Part shown: positions 1-7,209 of the stretch, one piece after another
Numbering within the stretch: position 1 is the first letter of the stretch
Layout of the letters: every line of letters begins with the position of its first letter
Source: Anaerolineae bacterium
GTDB lineage: Bacteria > Chloroflexota > Anaerolineae > B4-G1 > DUEL01
Assembly: GCA_029932895.1 (NCBI GenBank)
Contig: JAOZPF010000043.1
Location: 1 to 13,973 of the forward strand
DNA length: 13,973 nucleotides
Direction of reading: 5' to 3'
Made by a program: the position numbers and the translations under genes
The notes under the pieces: model-generated
What the model saw: only the letters and a program-made list of their open reading frames with translations
Told to the model about the DNA's origin: nothing
Databases searched by the model: none

Positions 1-7
1 TCTGTGA

Positions 8-29
8 GCCCGGACGTTCACGTCCGGGC
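8..29. repeat. Perfect 9-bp inverted repeat (hairpin)
   Basis: Arms GCCCGGACG (8-16) and CGTCCGGGC (21-29) are perfect reverse complements around a TTCA loop. It lies about 200 bp past the end of the first beta-helix gene. Neither side carries a T-run, so it does not look like a rho-independent terminator. It resembles the short GC-rich palindromes dispersed between genes in many Chloroflexota and cyanobacterial genomes. The remainder of 30-194 shows no gene I can support. Confidence 0.5.
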
Positions 30-194
30 GGGCTTACTCTACAGGGAGACTATTGGCTTTCCGGACAGGCTCTTGGTGTCACGTATTCTTCCATCAGCGC
101 GCCCAATACCTCATCCCTTTTGCCCAATCTCTCTTTCAGATGTTTTTACCTGTCGCCGCAGCTTCTTCGTCTCCGCATCATTTATACTAACTGA

Positions 195-225
195 GGAGGA
201 AGAAACCGCCGGCACATCCGAGCGG
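195..225 (-). terminator. Probable rho-independent terminator of the first beta-helix gene
   Basis: On the minus strand, four bases after the TGA stop, CCGC(T)CGG pairs with CCGGCGG around the loop ATGTG. This gives a 7-bp stem with one bulged T. It is followed by the pyrimidine-rich tail TTTCTTCCTCC. The tail is not pure T, so strength is uncertain, but position and orientation fit the end of the two-gene beta-helix unit. Confidence 0.5.
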
Positions 226-229
226 CAAA

Positions 230-2701
230 TCACGGCGCAAAATTCGATAGCAGCAGCGGCAGATAGACATGCCGCCAGTTTCCTCCCACCCCTATTTCGT
301 CAGCACCGATATCATAGCCCGGGCCTGACGGCCTCAAGTCGCCGTCTACATCTATTCTCACGCCCACGTCCACACCCTTGTCTGCGGCCCACGAACTGGA
401 GGTGATGTGATAATCCCCGCCAGTCGGGTTCACAAAGGCCGGGTCACCGTTATAGTCGTTGTGGGTATTGATCGTCCCGCCGCCCAACACATCAAAGTCA
501 TTGTCGTACCACAGCGTGCTCTCCAACGTGGCGGTGGTGCCAGTCGCAGCAGAGACGCCCGTACCCAGCCCGGAGAGGATGGTGTTGGTCAAATACACGG
601 TGCTGCTGTTCTCCAGATGGGCACCGCTCCAACCGTTGTCGGCGATGGTGTTGAAGCGAGCATAGCCGGAAGCATCACTCGCCCGCAACCCGTCCTGCCC
701 GTTGCCAACGATGATGTTGTTGTCCAACGCAAAAGAGGCCTGCACGACATAGACCCCACCCCACCAGTTGCCATAGACCGTGGTGCGGCTCATGTCCAGG
801 TGACCGCCCTCCACATAGACGCCGCCCCAATCATTGCCATGTACAGAACTCTGCGTGATAGTGACCGCCCCGCTGTCGTCCGTGGCTCTGATGCCGTAAT
901 GAGTGTTGCTGACGACAACACAACTGTCAACTGTCGGTGTGACGAAATAGCTGAGATAGATGCCGCCGCTACCTCCGCCATCCCGGTTGTCAAACACCGA
1001 GAGATCGGCGAGTGACGCCGCAGAATGGAAGGCGACGGCAATGCCGCCGCCGTTGTTGGAAACGGCCTCGTTCCCCTGCACCACGCCATCGGTAAAAGTG
1101 AGAGCGCTGCCCTGGTTGACCCACACGCCGCCGCCGTATTGGCTGCCCGTGTTGCTCAACACCTGAACAGCGGTTATGGTCGCCGCCGAGCCATAGTTAA
1201 CGGCGATTCCGCCCCCGCTCCAGCCGGCACTGTTGCTAACGACCCGCGTGTTGCTGATGACTGCCGAGCTGCCGTTATAGACATTAATGCCGCCACCATA
1301 CCAGGCAGTAGCGTTGTTGTCTCTCACCTCGCCGCCGACGATGGTAGCCTCAGCAGAGGTGCGGACGAAATAGCCGCCGCCACTGCCAAAGGCACTGTTG
1401 CCCGACACCTGAGTGTATTCGATTATTGGGGTCGAGTTATTGATGACGAACAACCCTCCACCTCCGGTTGAGGCACTGCCTCCCAAAGCCTGATTGTCCC
1501 GCACGACAAGGCTACTGATGAACGGCGAAGAGTCGGTGGTGATGTATATGCCACCGCCGCTGTTGCTGGCAATGTTGCCCCGCACCTCCCCGCCGACGAT
1601 GGTAGGTGTGGACAAGGTGGTCACTTCGATGCCGCCGCCGTCCCGTGCCGTATTGCTCAGCACCTGCACGCCGACGATGGTTCCATACGAGCGGTCGCTG
1701 ACGCGGATTCCGCCGCCCGACCCGGTGGCGTTGTTGCCGATCACCTGCGTGCCGCTGAACATCGCCACAGACCTAAAGTCCAAGTCCAGCCCACCGCCTT
1801 TCTCGGCCTCGTTCCCCTGCACCAGCCCGTCCGTAAAGCCAAGCGCGCTGTCCTGGTTGACCCACACGCCGCCGCCGGTAGAAACGGCAACGTTGCTCAA
1901 CACCTGAACGGCGGTGATGATCGCCGCCGAGTCATAGTCAACGGCGATTCCGCCCCCGCACCAGCCGGCATTGTTGCTAATGACCCGTGTGCCGCTGATG
2001 ATCGCGATGCTGGTATCATGGACGCTCAAACCGCCGCCGTACCAGGAAATGGTCGCGTTGGCCCGCACCTCACCGCCGATGACGACCGCCATAGAGCCAG
2101 TGGCAAAATGGAACCCCCCGCCGTCCCGAGCGGCGGTGTTGCTCAACACAGAGACGTGGCGAAACGTAGGCTGAGCGCCGTCATAGACGCGCACCCCGCC
2201 GCCGCTGGCATTGGTCGCGTTGTTGCGGATGACACAGTCTTCGATCAGCGGCGCAGCCAGGTTCGTAATGTCCACCCCACCGCTATCGGAGACGCTCTTG
2301 CCGTGCTGGATGGTGAACCCGCGCAGGACGGCGCTGTTGGTGATGTCTTCCCCGTCAGCAATGACCAGTGGGCCGCGCAAGTACCCACCGTCAACGATCG
2401 TCACACCAGCCCCCGCGCCACTGATGACTATGCCGGGCCGGAGTTCAAAAGGCTCGCTAAAGGTGCCGGCCGCCACTATGACTACATCCCCGCTCACGGC
2501 GCGACTGATCACGGCGTAAGGAATGGTGCGGCAGGGAGAAACTGCCGGTCCGCAAGTCGGGTCGTCAGTGCCGGTGAGGCTGACATAGATGGTGCCAGGA
2601 TCGGCGCGAACTGCCTGCGGCGGACTGTTCAACAGCACCGACAGGACCAGCACCAATCCCAAGCCAAAGGTGAATGCAAAGAGTGTGTATTTGATTTTCA
2701 T
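230..2701 (-). CDS. Secreted parallel beta-helix protein, choice-of-anchor Q type, YLPL tail (paralogue A)
   Basis: A secreted or surface right-handed beta-helix protein of 823 residues; its ligand is unknown. The start at 2701 is chosen because it gives a clean signal peptide (hydrophobic residues about 6-24, likely cleavage after VRA at 33) and sits 9 nt after AGGAG; an in-frame ATG at 2734 would add 11 charged residues. The mature part opens with a VSLTGTDDPTCG...PCRTI segment, then about sixteen GGG-x-x-V rungs of roughly 25 residues with V-x-SN turns, much like the middle domain of chlamydial Pmp proteins. Near the C-terminus come NTIADN, NTILSG, ESTLWY, GDYHITS and RPSGPGYDIGADE, typical of choice-of-anchor Q proteins, then HVYLPLLLSNFAP. 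There is no autotransporter barrel, LPxTG or PEP-CTERM tail. It is a tandem paralogue of the next gene upstream and lacks that gene's fibronectin-like domain. Adhesin, polysaccharide-binding or lyase-like roles are possible; no catalytic residues were recognised. Confidence 0.9.
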   Translation of the reverse strand: MKIKYTLFAFTFGLGLVLVLSVLLNSPPQAVRADPGTIYVSLTGTDDPTCGPAVSPCRTIPYAVISRAVSGDVVIVAAGTFSEPFELRPGIVISGAGAGVTIVDGGYLRGPLVIADGEDITNSAVLRGFTIQHGKSVSDSGGVDITNLAAPLIEDCVIRNNATNASGGGVRVYDGAQPTFRHVSVLSNTAARDGGGFHFATGSMAVVIGGEVRANATISWYGGGLSVHDTSIAIISGTRVISNNAGWCGGGIAVDYDSAAIITAVQVLSNVAVSTGGGVWVNQDSALGFTDGLVQGNEAEKGGGLDLDFRSVAMFSGTQVIGNNATGSGGGIRVSDRSYGTIVGVQVLSNTARDGGGIEVTTLSTPTIVGGEVRGNIASNSGGGIYITTDSSPFISSLVVRDNQALGGSASTGGGGLFVINNSTPIIEYTQVSGNSAFGSGGGYFVRTSAEATIVGGEVRDNNATAWYGGGINVYNGSSAVISNTRVVSNSAGWSGGGIAVNYGSAATITAVQVLSNTGSQYGGGVWVNQGSALTFTDGVVQGNEAVSNNGGGIAVAFHSAASLADLSVFDNRDGGGSGGIYLSYFVTPTVDSCVVVSNTHYGIRATDDSGAVTITQSSVHGNDWGGVYVEGGHLDMSRTTVYGNWWGGVYVVQASFALDNNIIVGNGQDGLRASDASGYARFNTIADNGWSGAHLENSSTVYLTNTILSGLGTGVSAATGTTATLESTLWYDNDFDVLGGGTINTHNDYNGDPAFVNPTGGDYHITSSSWAADKGVDVGVRIDVDGDLRPSGPGYDIGADEIGVGGNWRHVYLPLLLSNFAP
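1066..1345. repeat. Internal coding repeat, copy 1 (paralogue A)
   Basis: This block matches 1807-2086 in constant register (741 bp, 247 codons) with long runs of identity, for example around the codons for GGGVWVNQ, GGGIAV and TRVISN. It covers about four beta-helix rungs. Equivalent blocks occur in paralogue B near 3885-4165 and 4623-4903, spaced by 738 bp. Confidence 0.8.
1807..2086. repeat. Internal coding repeat, copy 2 (paralogue A)
   Basis: Second copy of the 1066-1345 block, shifted by exactly 741 bp at several checked anchor words (the CCTCGTTCCCC word, the CCTGGTTGAC word and the CACCTC word). No indel is seen between the anchors. The repeat unit is about ten rungs of the beta-helix. 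Confidence 0.8.
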
Positions 2702-2743
2702 CGCTTGTTTCTCCTGTCCTTCTCTTTCCTGCATGTGCCTGGA
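2702..2743 (-). promoter_or_regulatory. Conserved 42-bp intergenic spacer with Shine-Dalgarno
   Basis: The spacer between the stop of paralogue B and the start of paralogue A carries AGGAG (2711-2715) 9 nt before ATG. Nearly the same 42 bp stands before paralogue B (5519-5560, AGGAG at 5528-5532), offset by exactly 2,817 bp. The short gap and lack of a terminator suggest co-transcription of the two genes. Confidence 0.7.
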
Positions 2744-5518
2744 TTACCTCTGGAGCAGAGGCAGATAGCAACGATACAGAACGGGCGCCATGATCGCCTG
2801 CGCTGGCCCATAGAACTCGCTCCCGCCGTATACGTCCAGCGCTTCTAACCAGTAAAAGTAGGTCACGCCAGGCTGCGCCGTCTCGTCAACAAAGCCATAG
2901 GCCGCCCCCAGCGGACTGCCCGAATTCCGCCCTGGGATGAGGGTGGCGTTGAGTTGCAGCCGTTCACCCCCCGCCTCCGCCATTTCGGCGCGATAGAGAT
3001 TGAACCCCAAGTTTTCCAGCTCGTTGACCGTCTCCCATTCCAGCAGGATGCCGCTGCCATCCGCCACTGCCGTGGCGTCAAAGGCAGCCACCGTCACCGC
3101 CGTCGGCGAGTTATAATACTCGTCAGCGCCGATGTCATACCCCGCTCCTCCGGGCCGCGTCTGACCGTCCAGATCGGTATAGATGCCCGCATCCACGCCG
3201 TTGCCCAGGGCCGCCGACGCAGAAGTGAGGTGATAGTCTCCACTGCCAACAAAGGCTGGGTTGCCGCTGTGGTTGTTATAAGTGACGATCGTCCCGCTGC
3301 CCGACGTATCCGAGCCATTGTTGTACCACAGCGTGCTCTCCAGCGTAGCCGTGTTGCCCGACGAAACGGAAATACCGGCCCCCTGACCGGAGAGGATGGT
3401 GTTGGTCAGATAGGCGGTGCTGTTGTTCCACACATAGACGCCGCTCCAAGCGTTATCGGCGATGGTGTTGAAGCGAGCGCGACCATCCGACACACTACTC
3501 GTCCTCAGTCCGTCCCAACTGTTGTTGGCGATGACGCTGTTGTCCACATCGAACGTGCCGTATTGAACATAGACCCCGTATTGACCGTTGTCATAGATTC
3601 TGGCGCTGTGCAGACCGAGGTGTCCGCCGTTCATATTGACGCCACCCCACTCGTTGTCCCTGATGGTGCTCCGGGTGATGGTGACCGCCCTGATGCTGCT
3701 CAAAGCCCTGATGCCGTGGTGGGTGTTGGCGGCGACGAGGCAGTTGTCAATGGTCGGTGTGACAATGTAGGTGAGATAAATGCCGCCGCCATATCCACCG
3801 TCCTTGTTGTTGAGCACGCCGGTGGCGCTGATTGATACCGTGGAGCGGAAGGTGACGAAAAAGCCACCGCCGCTGCCAGAGACGGCCTCGTTCCAGCGCA
3901 CCGTCCCTGTGCTAACAGAGATGGTGCTCCCCTGGCTGACCCACACGCCACCGCCGGATTGACCGGCTGTGTTGCTCAAGAGCTGGGTATTGGTCACGTT
4001 CGCCGCCGCTCCACTGTCAACAGCAATTCCCCCGCCGCTGGAGTGGGCATAGTTGCTGATGACAGACGTGCCGCTGATTGCCGCCGCGCTGCTGTCACGA
4101 ACGTAGAAACCGCCGCCGTGCCCAGAGGTGACACTGTTGGCACGCACCTCGCCGCCAACGACGGTAGCTGTAGAATGCGCAGCGATGGCGTACCCTCCTC
4201 CCCTGGCAGCGGCACTGTTGCTCAACACACGGACTTGGCTGATCACCGCTGAAGAGTTACTGGTGATATACATCCCTCCGCCCCCAGAGGTGCCACTGCC
4301 CTGGGATTTGTTGTTCCGCACGACGACGTTTCTGAGGCGCGGATGGGAGCTGGCGGTGACATGGATGCCGCCGCCGCTGTCGCTGGCGGTGTTGCCCCGC
4401 ACCTCCCCACCGACGATGATCGGCGAAGAGAGAGTAGTCACCTGGATGCCGCCGCCGTTCTGTGCCGTGTTGCTCAACACGTGTACGTTGGTGATGCTCC
4501 CCCGCGAGCGGTCGCAGACGCGGATTCCGCCGCCCGACCACGTGGCGTTGTTGCTGATCACCCGCGTGCCGCTGAGCAGAATCGCAGAGAGAAAATCGAC
4601 ATCCACCCCACCACCTTCCCTCGCCCTGTTCCCCTGCACCAGCCCGTTGGTAAGGGTAACGGCGCTCTCCTGATTGACCCACACGCCGCCGCCGATGGTG
4701 ATGGCTATGTTGCTCGCCACCTGAACATTGGTTATGACCGCTGTAGAGTTATAGTCAACAGCGATTCCGCCCCCATAGTGAGCGGCCCAGTTGCTGATCA
4801 CCCTTGTCCCGCTGATGGCGGCAGCACTGCTGTTATAGACGCTTATGCCGCCGCCTTGCCAGAAGGTGGCGGTATTGGCCCGCACCTCGCCGCTGATGAC
4901 GGTCGCTATAGAGTCGGCGGCGAAATGGAATCCCCCGCCGTGCCGACCGGCGGTGTTGCTCAGCACAGAGACGTAGCGAAACGTAGGTTGAGCGTGACCA
5001 TAGACACGCACACCGCCGCCGCTGACATCGGTTGCGTTGTTGCGCACGACACAGTTTTCGATCAGTGGCGCGGCATAGTTCGTAATGTCCACCCCGCCGC
5101 CGTCATAAGTGCCCTTGCCATGCTGGATGGTGAACCCACGCAGGACAGCGCTGTTGGTGATGGTCCCCCCGTTGGCTGTGACCAGCGGGCCGCGCACGCT
5201 CCCCCCGTCAATGAACGTCACTCTGGCCCCCGCGCCGCTGATGACCACGCCGGCCTTGAGGGCAACCGGCTCGGTATAGGTGCCCGCCGTCACCAGAACG
5301 ACGTCCCCGGCTATGGCGCGGTTGTTCACGGCGTAGGGGATGGTGCGGCAGGGAGAGACCGCCGTGCCACAGGCCGGGCCGTCGCTGCCAGTGGTGCTGA
5401 CATAGACGGTGCCAGGATCAGCGTGAACTGTCCGCGGTGGACTGTCCAACAGCACCAGCAGGGCCAGCACCAATCCCAGGCCGAAAGTGAATGCAAAGAG
5501 TGTGTATCTGGTTTTCAT
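2744..5518 (-). CDS. Secreted parallel beta-helix protein with C-terminal fibronectin-like domain and YLPL tail (paralogue B)
   Basis: A secreted or surface beta-helix protein of 924 residues; its specific ligand is unknown. The first 33 residues form a signal peptide almost identical to that of paralogue A (cleavage likely after VHA at 33), and ATG follows AGGAG by 9 nt. About seventeen GGG-x-x-V rungs with V-x-SN turns fill residues about 130-600. Less regular rungs and the choice-of-anchor Q end (NTIADN, NTILSG, GDYHLTS, RPGGAGYDIGADE near 800) follow. Residues about 804-912 are an added fibronectin-III-like domain with WETVNELENLGFNLYR and YFYWLEALDVYG, a type common in bacterial secreted proteins. 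The protein ends CYLPLLQR. It is the first gene of a two-gene unit with paralogue A, 42 bp downstream. A 3' fragment of another copy lies directly upstream. The fold assignment is firm; a role in adhesion or binding of extracellular polymers is inference. Confidence 0.92.
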   Translation of the reverse strand: MKTRYTLFAFTFGLGLVLALLVLLDSPPRTVHADPGTVYVSTTGSDGPACGTAVSPCRTIPYAVNNRAIAGDVVLVTAGTYTEPVALKAGVVISGAGARVTFIDGGSVRGPLVTANGGTITNSAVLRGFTIQHGKGTYDGGGVDITNYAAPLIENCVVRNNATDVSGGGVRVYGHAQPTFRYVSVLSNTAGRHGGGFHFAADSIATVISGEVRANTATFWQGGGISVYNSSAAAISGTRVISNWAAHYGGGIAVDYNSTAVITNVQVASNIAITIGGGVWVNQESAVTLTNGLVQGNRAREGGGVDVDFLSAILLSGTRVISNNATWSGGGIRVCDRSRGSITNVHVLSNTAQNGGGIQVTTLSSPIIVGGEVRGNTASDSGGGIHVTASSHPRLRNVVVRNNKSQGSGTSGGGGMYITSNSSAVISQVRVLSNSAAARGGGYAIAAHSTATVVGGEVRANSVTSGHGGGFYVRDSSAAAISGTSVISNYAHSSGGGIAVDSGAAANVTNTQLLSNTAGQSGGGVWVSQGSTISVSTGTVRWNEAVSGSGGGFFVTFRSTVSISATGVLNNKDGGYGGGIYLTYIVTPTIDNCLVAANTHHGIRALSSIRAVTITRSTIRDNEWGGVNMNGGHLGLHSARIYDNGQYGVYVQYGTFDVDNSVIANNSWDGLRTSSVSDGRARFNTIADNAWSGVYVWNNSTAYLTNTILSGQGAGISVSSGNTATLESTLWYNNGSDTSGSGTIVTYNNHSGNPAFVGSGDYHLTSASAALGNGVDAGIYTDLDGQTRPGGAGYDIGADEYYNSPTAVTVAAFDATAVADGSGILLEWETVNELENLGFNLYRAEMAEAGGERLQLNATLIPGRNSGSPLGAAYGFVDETAQPGVTYFYWLEALDVYGGSEFYGPAQAIMAPVLYRCYLPLLQR

Positions 5519-5560
5519 CGCCTGTTTCTCCTGTTATTCTCTTTCTTGTATATGCCTGGA

Positions 5561-5614
5561 CTAGCTCTGGAGCAGAGGTAGATAGCGCGCGCCATGATCG
5601 CCTGCGCCGGCCCA
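5561..5614 (-). pseudogene. 3' remnant of a third beta-helix paralogue
   Basis: Read on the minus strand, this stretch encodes GPAQAIMA and then, in a shifted frame, YLPLLQS and a TAG stop. It matches the last codons of paralogue B (GPAQAIMAP...YLPLLQR, stop) 2,817 bp away. A 13-bp deletion relative to paralogue B, between the GPAQAIMA and YLPLLQ codons, shifts the frame, so the piece cannot encode the intact tail. The following 42-bp spacer to the next ATG is also conserved. Similarity fades beyond about 5614. Confidence 0.8.
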
Positions 5615-5808
5615 GGCTGTGGTTCTCCCGCAGTCAGGCCTGGCAGGCAGCCATATCGGCGGACTCGATCGTTGCTACCGGGACAGCGATGGTAGGCGAC
5701 GCAGCGAGGGGGCAGGTTGCCCCTCCGGTGTCGGTGTGGACAAACTGCACGCCGGCATTACAGAACGAGTGCGAGAAAAGCATACCTCCTTGTAGCTACT
5801 CCTCTCTG
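5615..5808. other. Gene-poor spacer with a doubtful 49-codon reading frame
   Basis: No convincing gene is seen here. A minus-strand frame at 5634-5783 starts with ATG directly after a perfect AAGGAGGT (only one base between AGGAGG and ATG, too close for normal initiation). It would encode 49 residues with no family I recognise. The promoter of paralogue B should lie here, or run through from further upstream, but no clear -35/-10 pair was found. Confidence 0.4.
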
Positions 5809-5846
5809 CAAAAGAAGAAACCTCGCGGGTCTAGTGGCCTGCGAAG
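5809..5846 (-). terminator. Rho-independent terminator of the propeller lipoprotein gene
   Basis: On the minus strand, 11 nt after the TGA stop, CTTCGCAGG pairs with CCCGCGAGG (one A-C mismatch, one G-U pair) around an 8-nt loop. It is followed directly by TTTCTTCTTTT. Stem, loop and U-rich tail are all in the right order for intrinsic termination. This separates the lipoprotein gene from the downstream beta-helix pair. Confidence 0.65.
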
Positions 5847-5857
5847 TCTCACAACTA

Positions 5858-6856
5858 TCACCAGTCTGGATAGAGGTCTACCCCCTCGTAATCGGTCAGT
5901 TGAGTCACATTCGAGCCATCGGCATCCATTATGTACAGGTCGGGGTTCATGGCGCGGTCGGACACAAACAGGATGTAATTGCCATCCGGCGACCAGACGG
6001 GACTGGTATCCAATCCCTCATAGTCGGTCAGTTGCACCACGTTCGCGCCGTCGGCATCCATCACAAAGATATCCAAATTGTCATTGCGGTCGGACACGAA
6101 CAGGATGCGATTGCCGTCCGGCGACCAGCGGCAGGACCATTCACTCGTCGGGTCGAACGTGATCTGAGTCACATTAGCCCCATCCGCGTCCATCACAAAG
6201 ATGTCCATGTTACCGCTGCGGTCGGAGACAAACGCAATGTGGCTGCCGTCGGGTGACCAGCGCGCACCGAAATCGGCGAGATCCGGCTCGTCAACAAGCT
6301 CCACCAACTCACCGCTCTCAACATCCATCGCATAGAGGTCTGGGACATCCTGCGGCTCATTGTACGCATCCGAATTGAACACCAAACTGCTGCCATCCGG
6401 CGACCAGTGAGCGACAGCACTGCTGAAATCGGTGAGCTGGGTCAGATTCGAGCCATCGGCATCAACCAGATAGATGCGCCATTCCATGTTATCGTTGGAC
6501 GAAAAAGCGATCCGGCTCCCATCCGGCGATATGGAGGGAAAGAACACGGTGGAGAAATCGCTCGTCAGTTGGACAACGTTAGAGCCATCCATGTCCATCG
6601 CCCAGAGGTTCAATTTGCCAGCGTCACCCCGGTCGGACGCCCACACAATGCGTCCACCGCCGCCAACGGCGGTCGGTTCGGGGGTGGGAAGCGGAGTCGG
6701 CTCCACCGTTGCCGTAGGTGGCACAGGGGTCTCCGTAGGCAGTGCCGGGACCTCTGTAGGCTCCACCGAGGTGGGAGTAGCTGCCGGCTTGCAGCCGCTC
6801 AACACCACAGCAAAACAGACCATTAACAAGAACGTAATTCGCTGCACTTTTTTCAT
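5858..6856 (-). CDS. TolB-like beta-propeller lipoprotein (PD40/WD40-like repeats)
   Basis: A predicted lipid-anchored extracytoplasmic protein of 332 residues. Residues 1-21 are a lipoprotein signal with lipobox LSGC and the acylated Cys at 22. Residues about 24-65 are a Pro/Thr/Glu-rich linker, common in Chloroflexota lipoproteins. From about 66 on there are six repeats of about 40-48 residues with the pattern (S/N)xIxFxSDR...D(I/L)(F/Y)xMDADGxNVxQLT...WSPDG, matching PF07676-type repeats as in TolB; six repeats suggest a six-bladed propeller. The last repeat ends YPDW. AAGGAGAA precedes the ATG at good spacing, and a terminator follows the stop. It stands alone between gene-poor stretches. 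The partner is unknown: it is not TolB of a Tol-Pal system, as no tolQRA or pal is nearby. Protein or glycan binding at the cell surface is a guess. Confidence 0.9.
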   Translation of the reverse strand: MKKVQRITFLLMVCFAVVLSGCKPAATPTSVEPTEVPALPTETPVPPTATVEPTPLPTPEPTAVGGGGRIVWASDRGDAGKLNLWAMDMDGSNVVQLTSDFSTVFFPSISPDGSRIAFSSNDNMEWRIYLVDADGSNLTQLTDFSSAVAHWSPDGSSLVFNSDAYNEPQDVPDLYAMDVESGELVELVDEPDLADFGARWSPDGSHIAFVSDRSGNMDIFVMDADGANVTQITFDPTSEWSCRWSPDGNRILFVSDRNDNLDIFVMDADGANVVQLTDYEGLDTSPVWSPDGNYILFVSDRAMNPDLYIMDADGSNVTQLTDYEGVDLYPDW

Positions 6857-7043
6857 CGTCTTGTTCTCCTTTTATTTACACCCGCAGCCAGATTATGAAA
6901 CATCCATCGTCATCTGCTCGTGGGGTGGTTTCATTCATACACCAATTTTACTCTAGATGGTAAAGATCGAACGCCTGTTTGGGAGAATTTCAGTTCCGAG
7001 CGAGTTGCGGACGCCCATGTACAAACACTCCCGCATATTGCAC
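6857..7043. other. Gene-poor upstream region of the lipoprotein gene
   Basis: Only the Shine-Dalgarno of the lipoprotein gene and a CATAAT (minus strand, 6892-6897) that might serve as a -10 box are visible. No good -35 is found at 16-18 bp. No gene is supported; together with the stem-loop block to 7209 this makes a 353-bp gap. Confidence 0.4.
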
Positions 7044-7200
7044 AGAGGCACAAAGCCTCTACCGAGGTGCGTTGCACCTGATCCAGGCCGTCCATCCGCC
7101 TGCGCGGACGCATCTCCGCAAGCTGGCGGCTTGCGCCACAACGGACAGCCGCGGAAAGCGGCCTTTCATCCGCAGATTGTAGGGGCGCACTTGCCCCTAC
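7044..7200. repeat. Cluster of six consecutive short stem-loops
   Basis: Six short inverted repeats follow one another: AGAGGC/GCCTCT (7044-7060), AGGTGC/GCACCT (7065-7079), TCCGC/GCGGA (7095-7108), CGCAAGC/GCTTGCG (7117-7135), GCCGC/GCGGC (7148-7162) and GTAGGGGC/GCCCCTAC (7179-7200). All arms are perfect. The last stands 9 bp past the stop of the beta-helix gene on the minus strand. There is no T-run after it, so it is not a standard terminator. The look is of a mosaic of dispersed intergenic palindromes. Confidence 0.7.
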
Positions 7201-7209
7201 GGTCATGCT

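Noticed and set aside
30..194. Possible coiled-coil transposase fragment on the minus strand (AETKKLRRQ... frame)
   Set aside because: A short Lys/Arg-rich frame with stops, which needs a frameshift to extend. Likeness to insertion-sequence OrfA proteins is in composition only; no inverted repeats or target duplication were found.
230..5518. Chlamydia-type polymorphic autotransporters
   Set aside because: The GGG-x-x-V and V-x-SN rungs resemble Pmp repeats, but no C-terminal beta-barrel is present; the proteins end in an anchor-Q segment and a YLPL tail.
4343..5581. Long open frame on the plus strand (412 codons) opposite paralogue B
   Set aside because: It is the antisense of GC-rich beta-helix repeats, has no recognisable domain, and runs against a firmly supported gene. 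The same holds for plus-strand frames at 407-1015, 2018-2848, 2954-3835 and 7216-8457.
5858..6856. tolB of a Tol-Pal system
   Set aside because: The repeats are TolB-like, but the protein has a lipobox and Pro/Thr linker, lacks the TolB N-terminal domain, and no tol or pal genes are near.
7179..7200. Terminator for paralogue C
   Set aside because: The stem is strong and in the right place, but on the minus strand it is followed by AATCTGCGG, with no T-run, so it is listed as a repeat instead.
7044..7200. CRISPR array
   Set aside because: The stem-loops differ from one another in sequence and spacing; there is no repeated direct unit and no cas gene.
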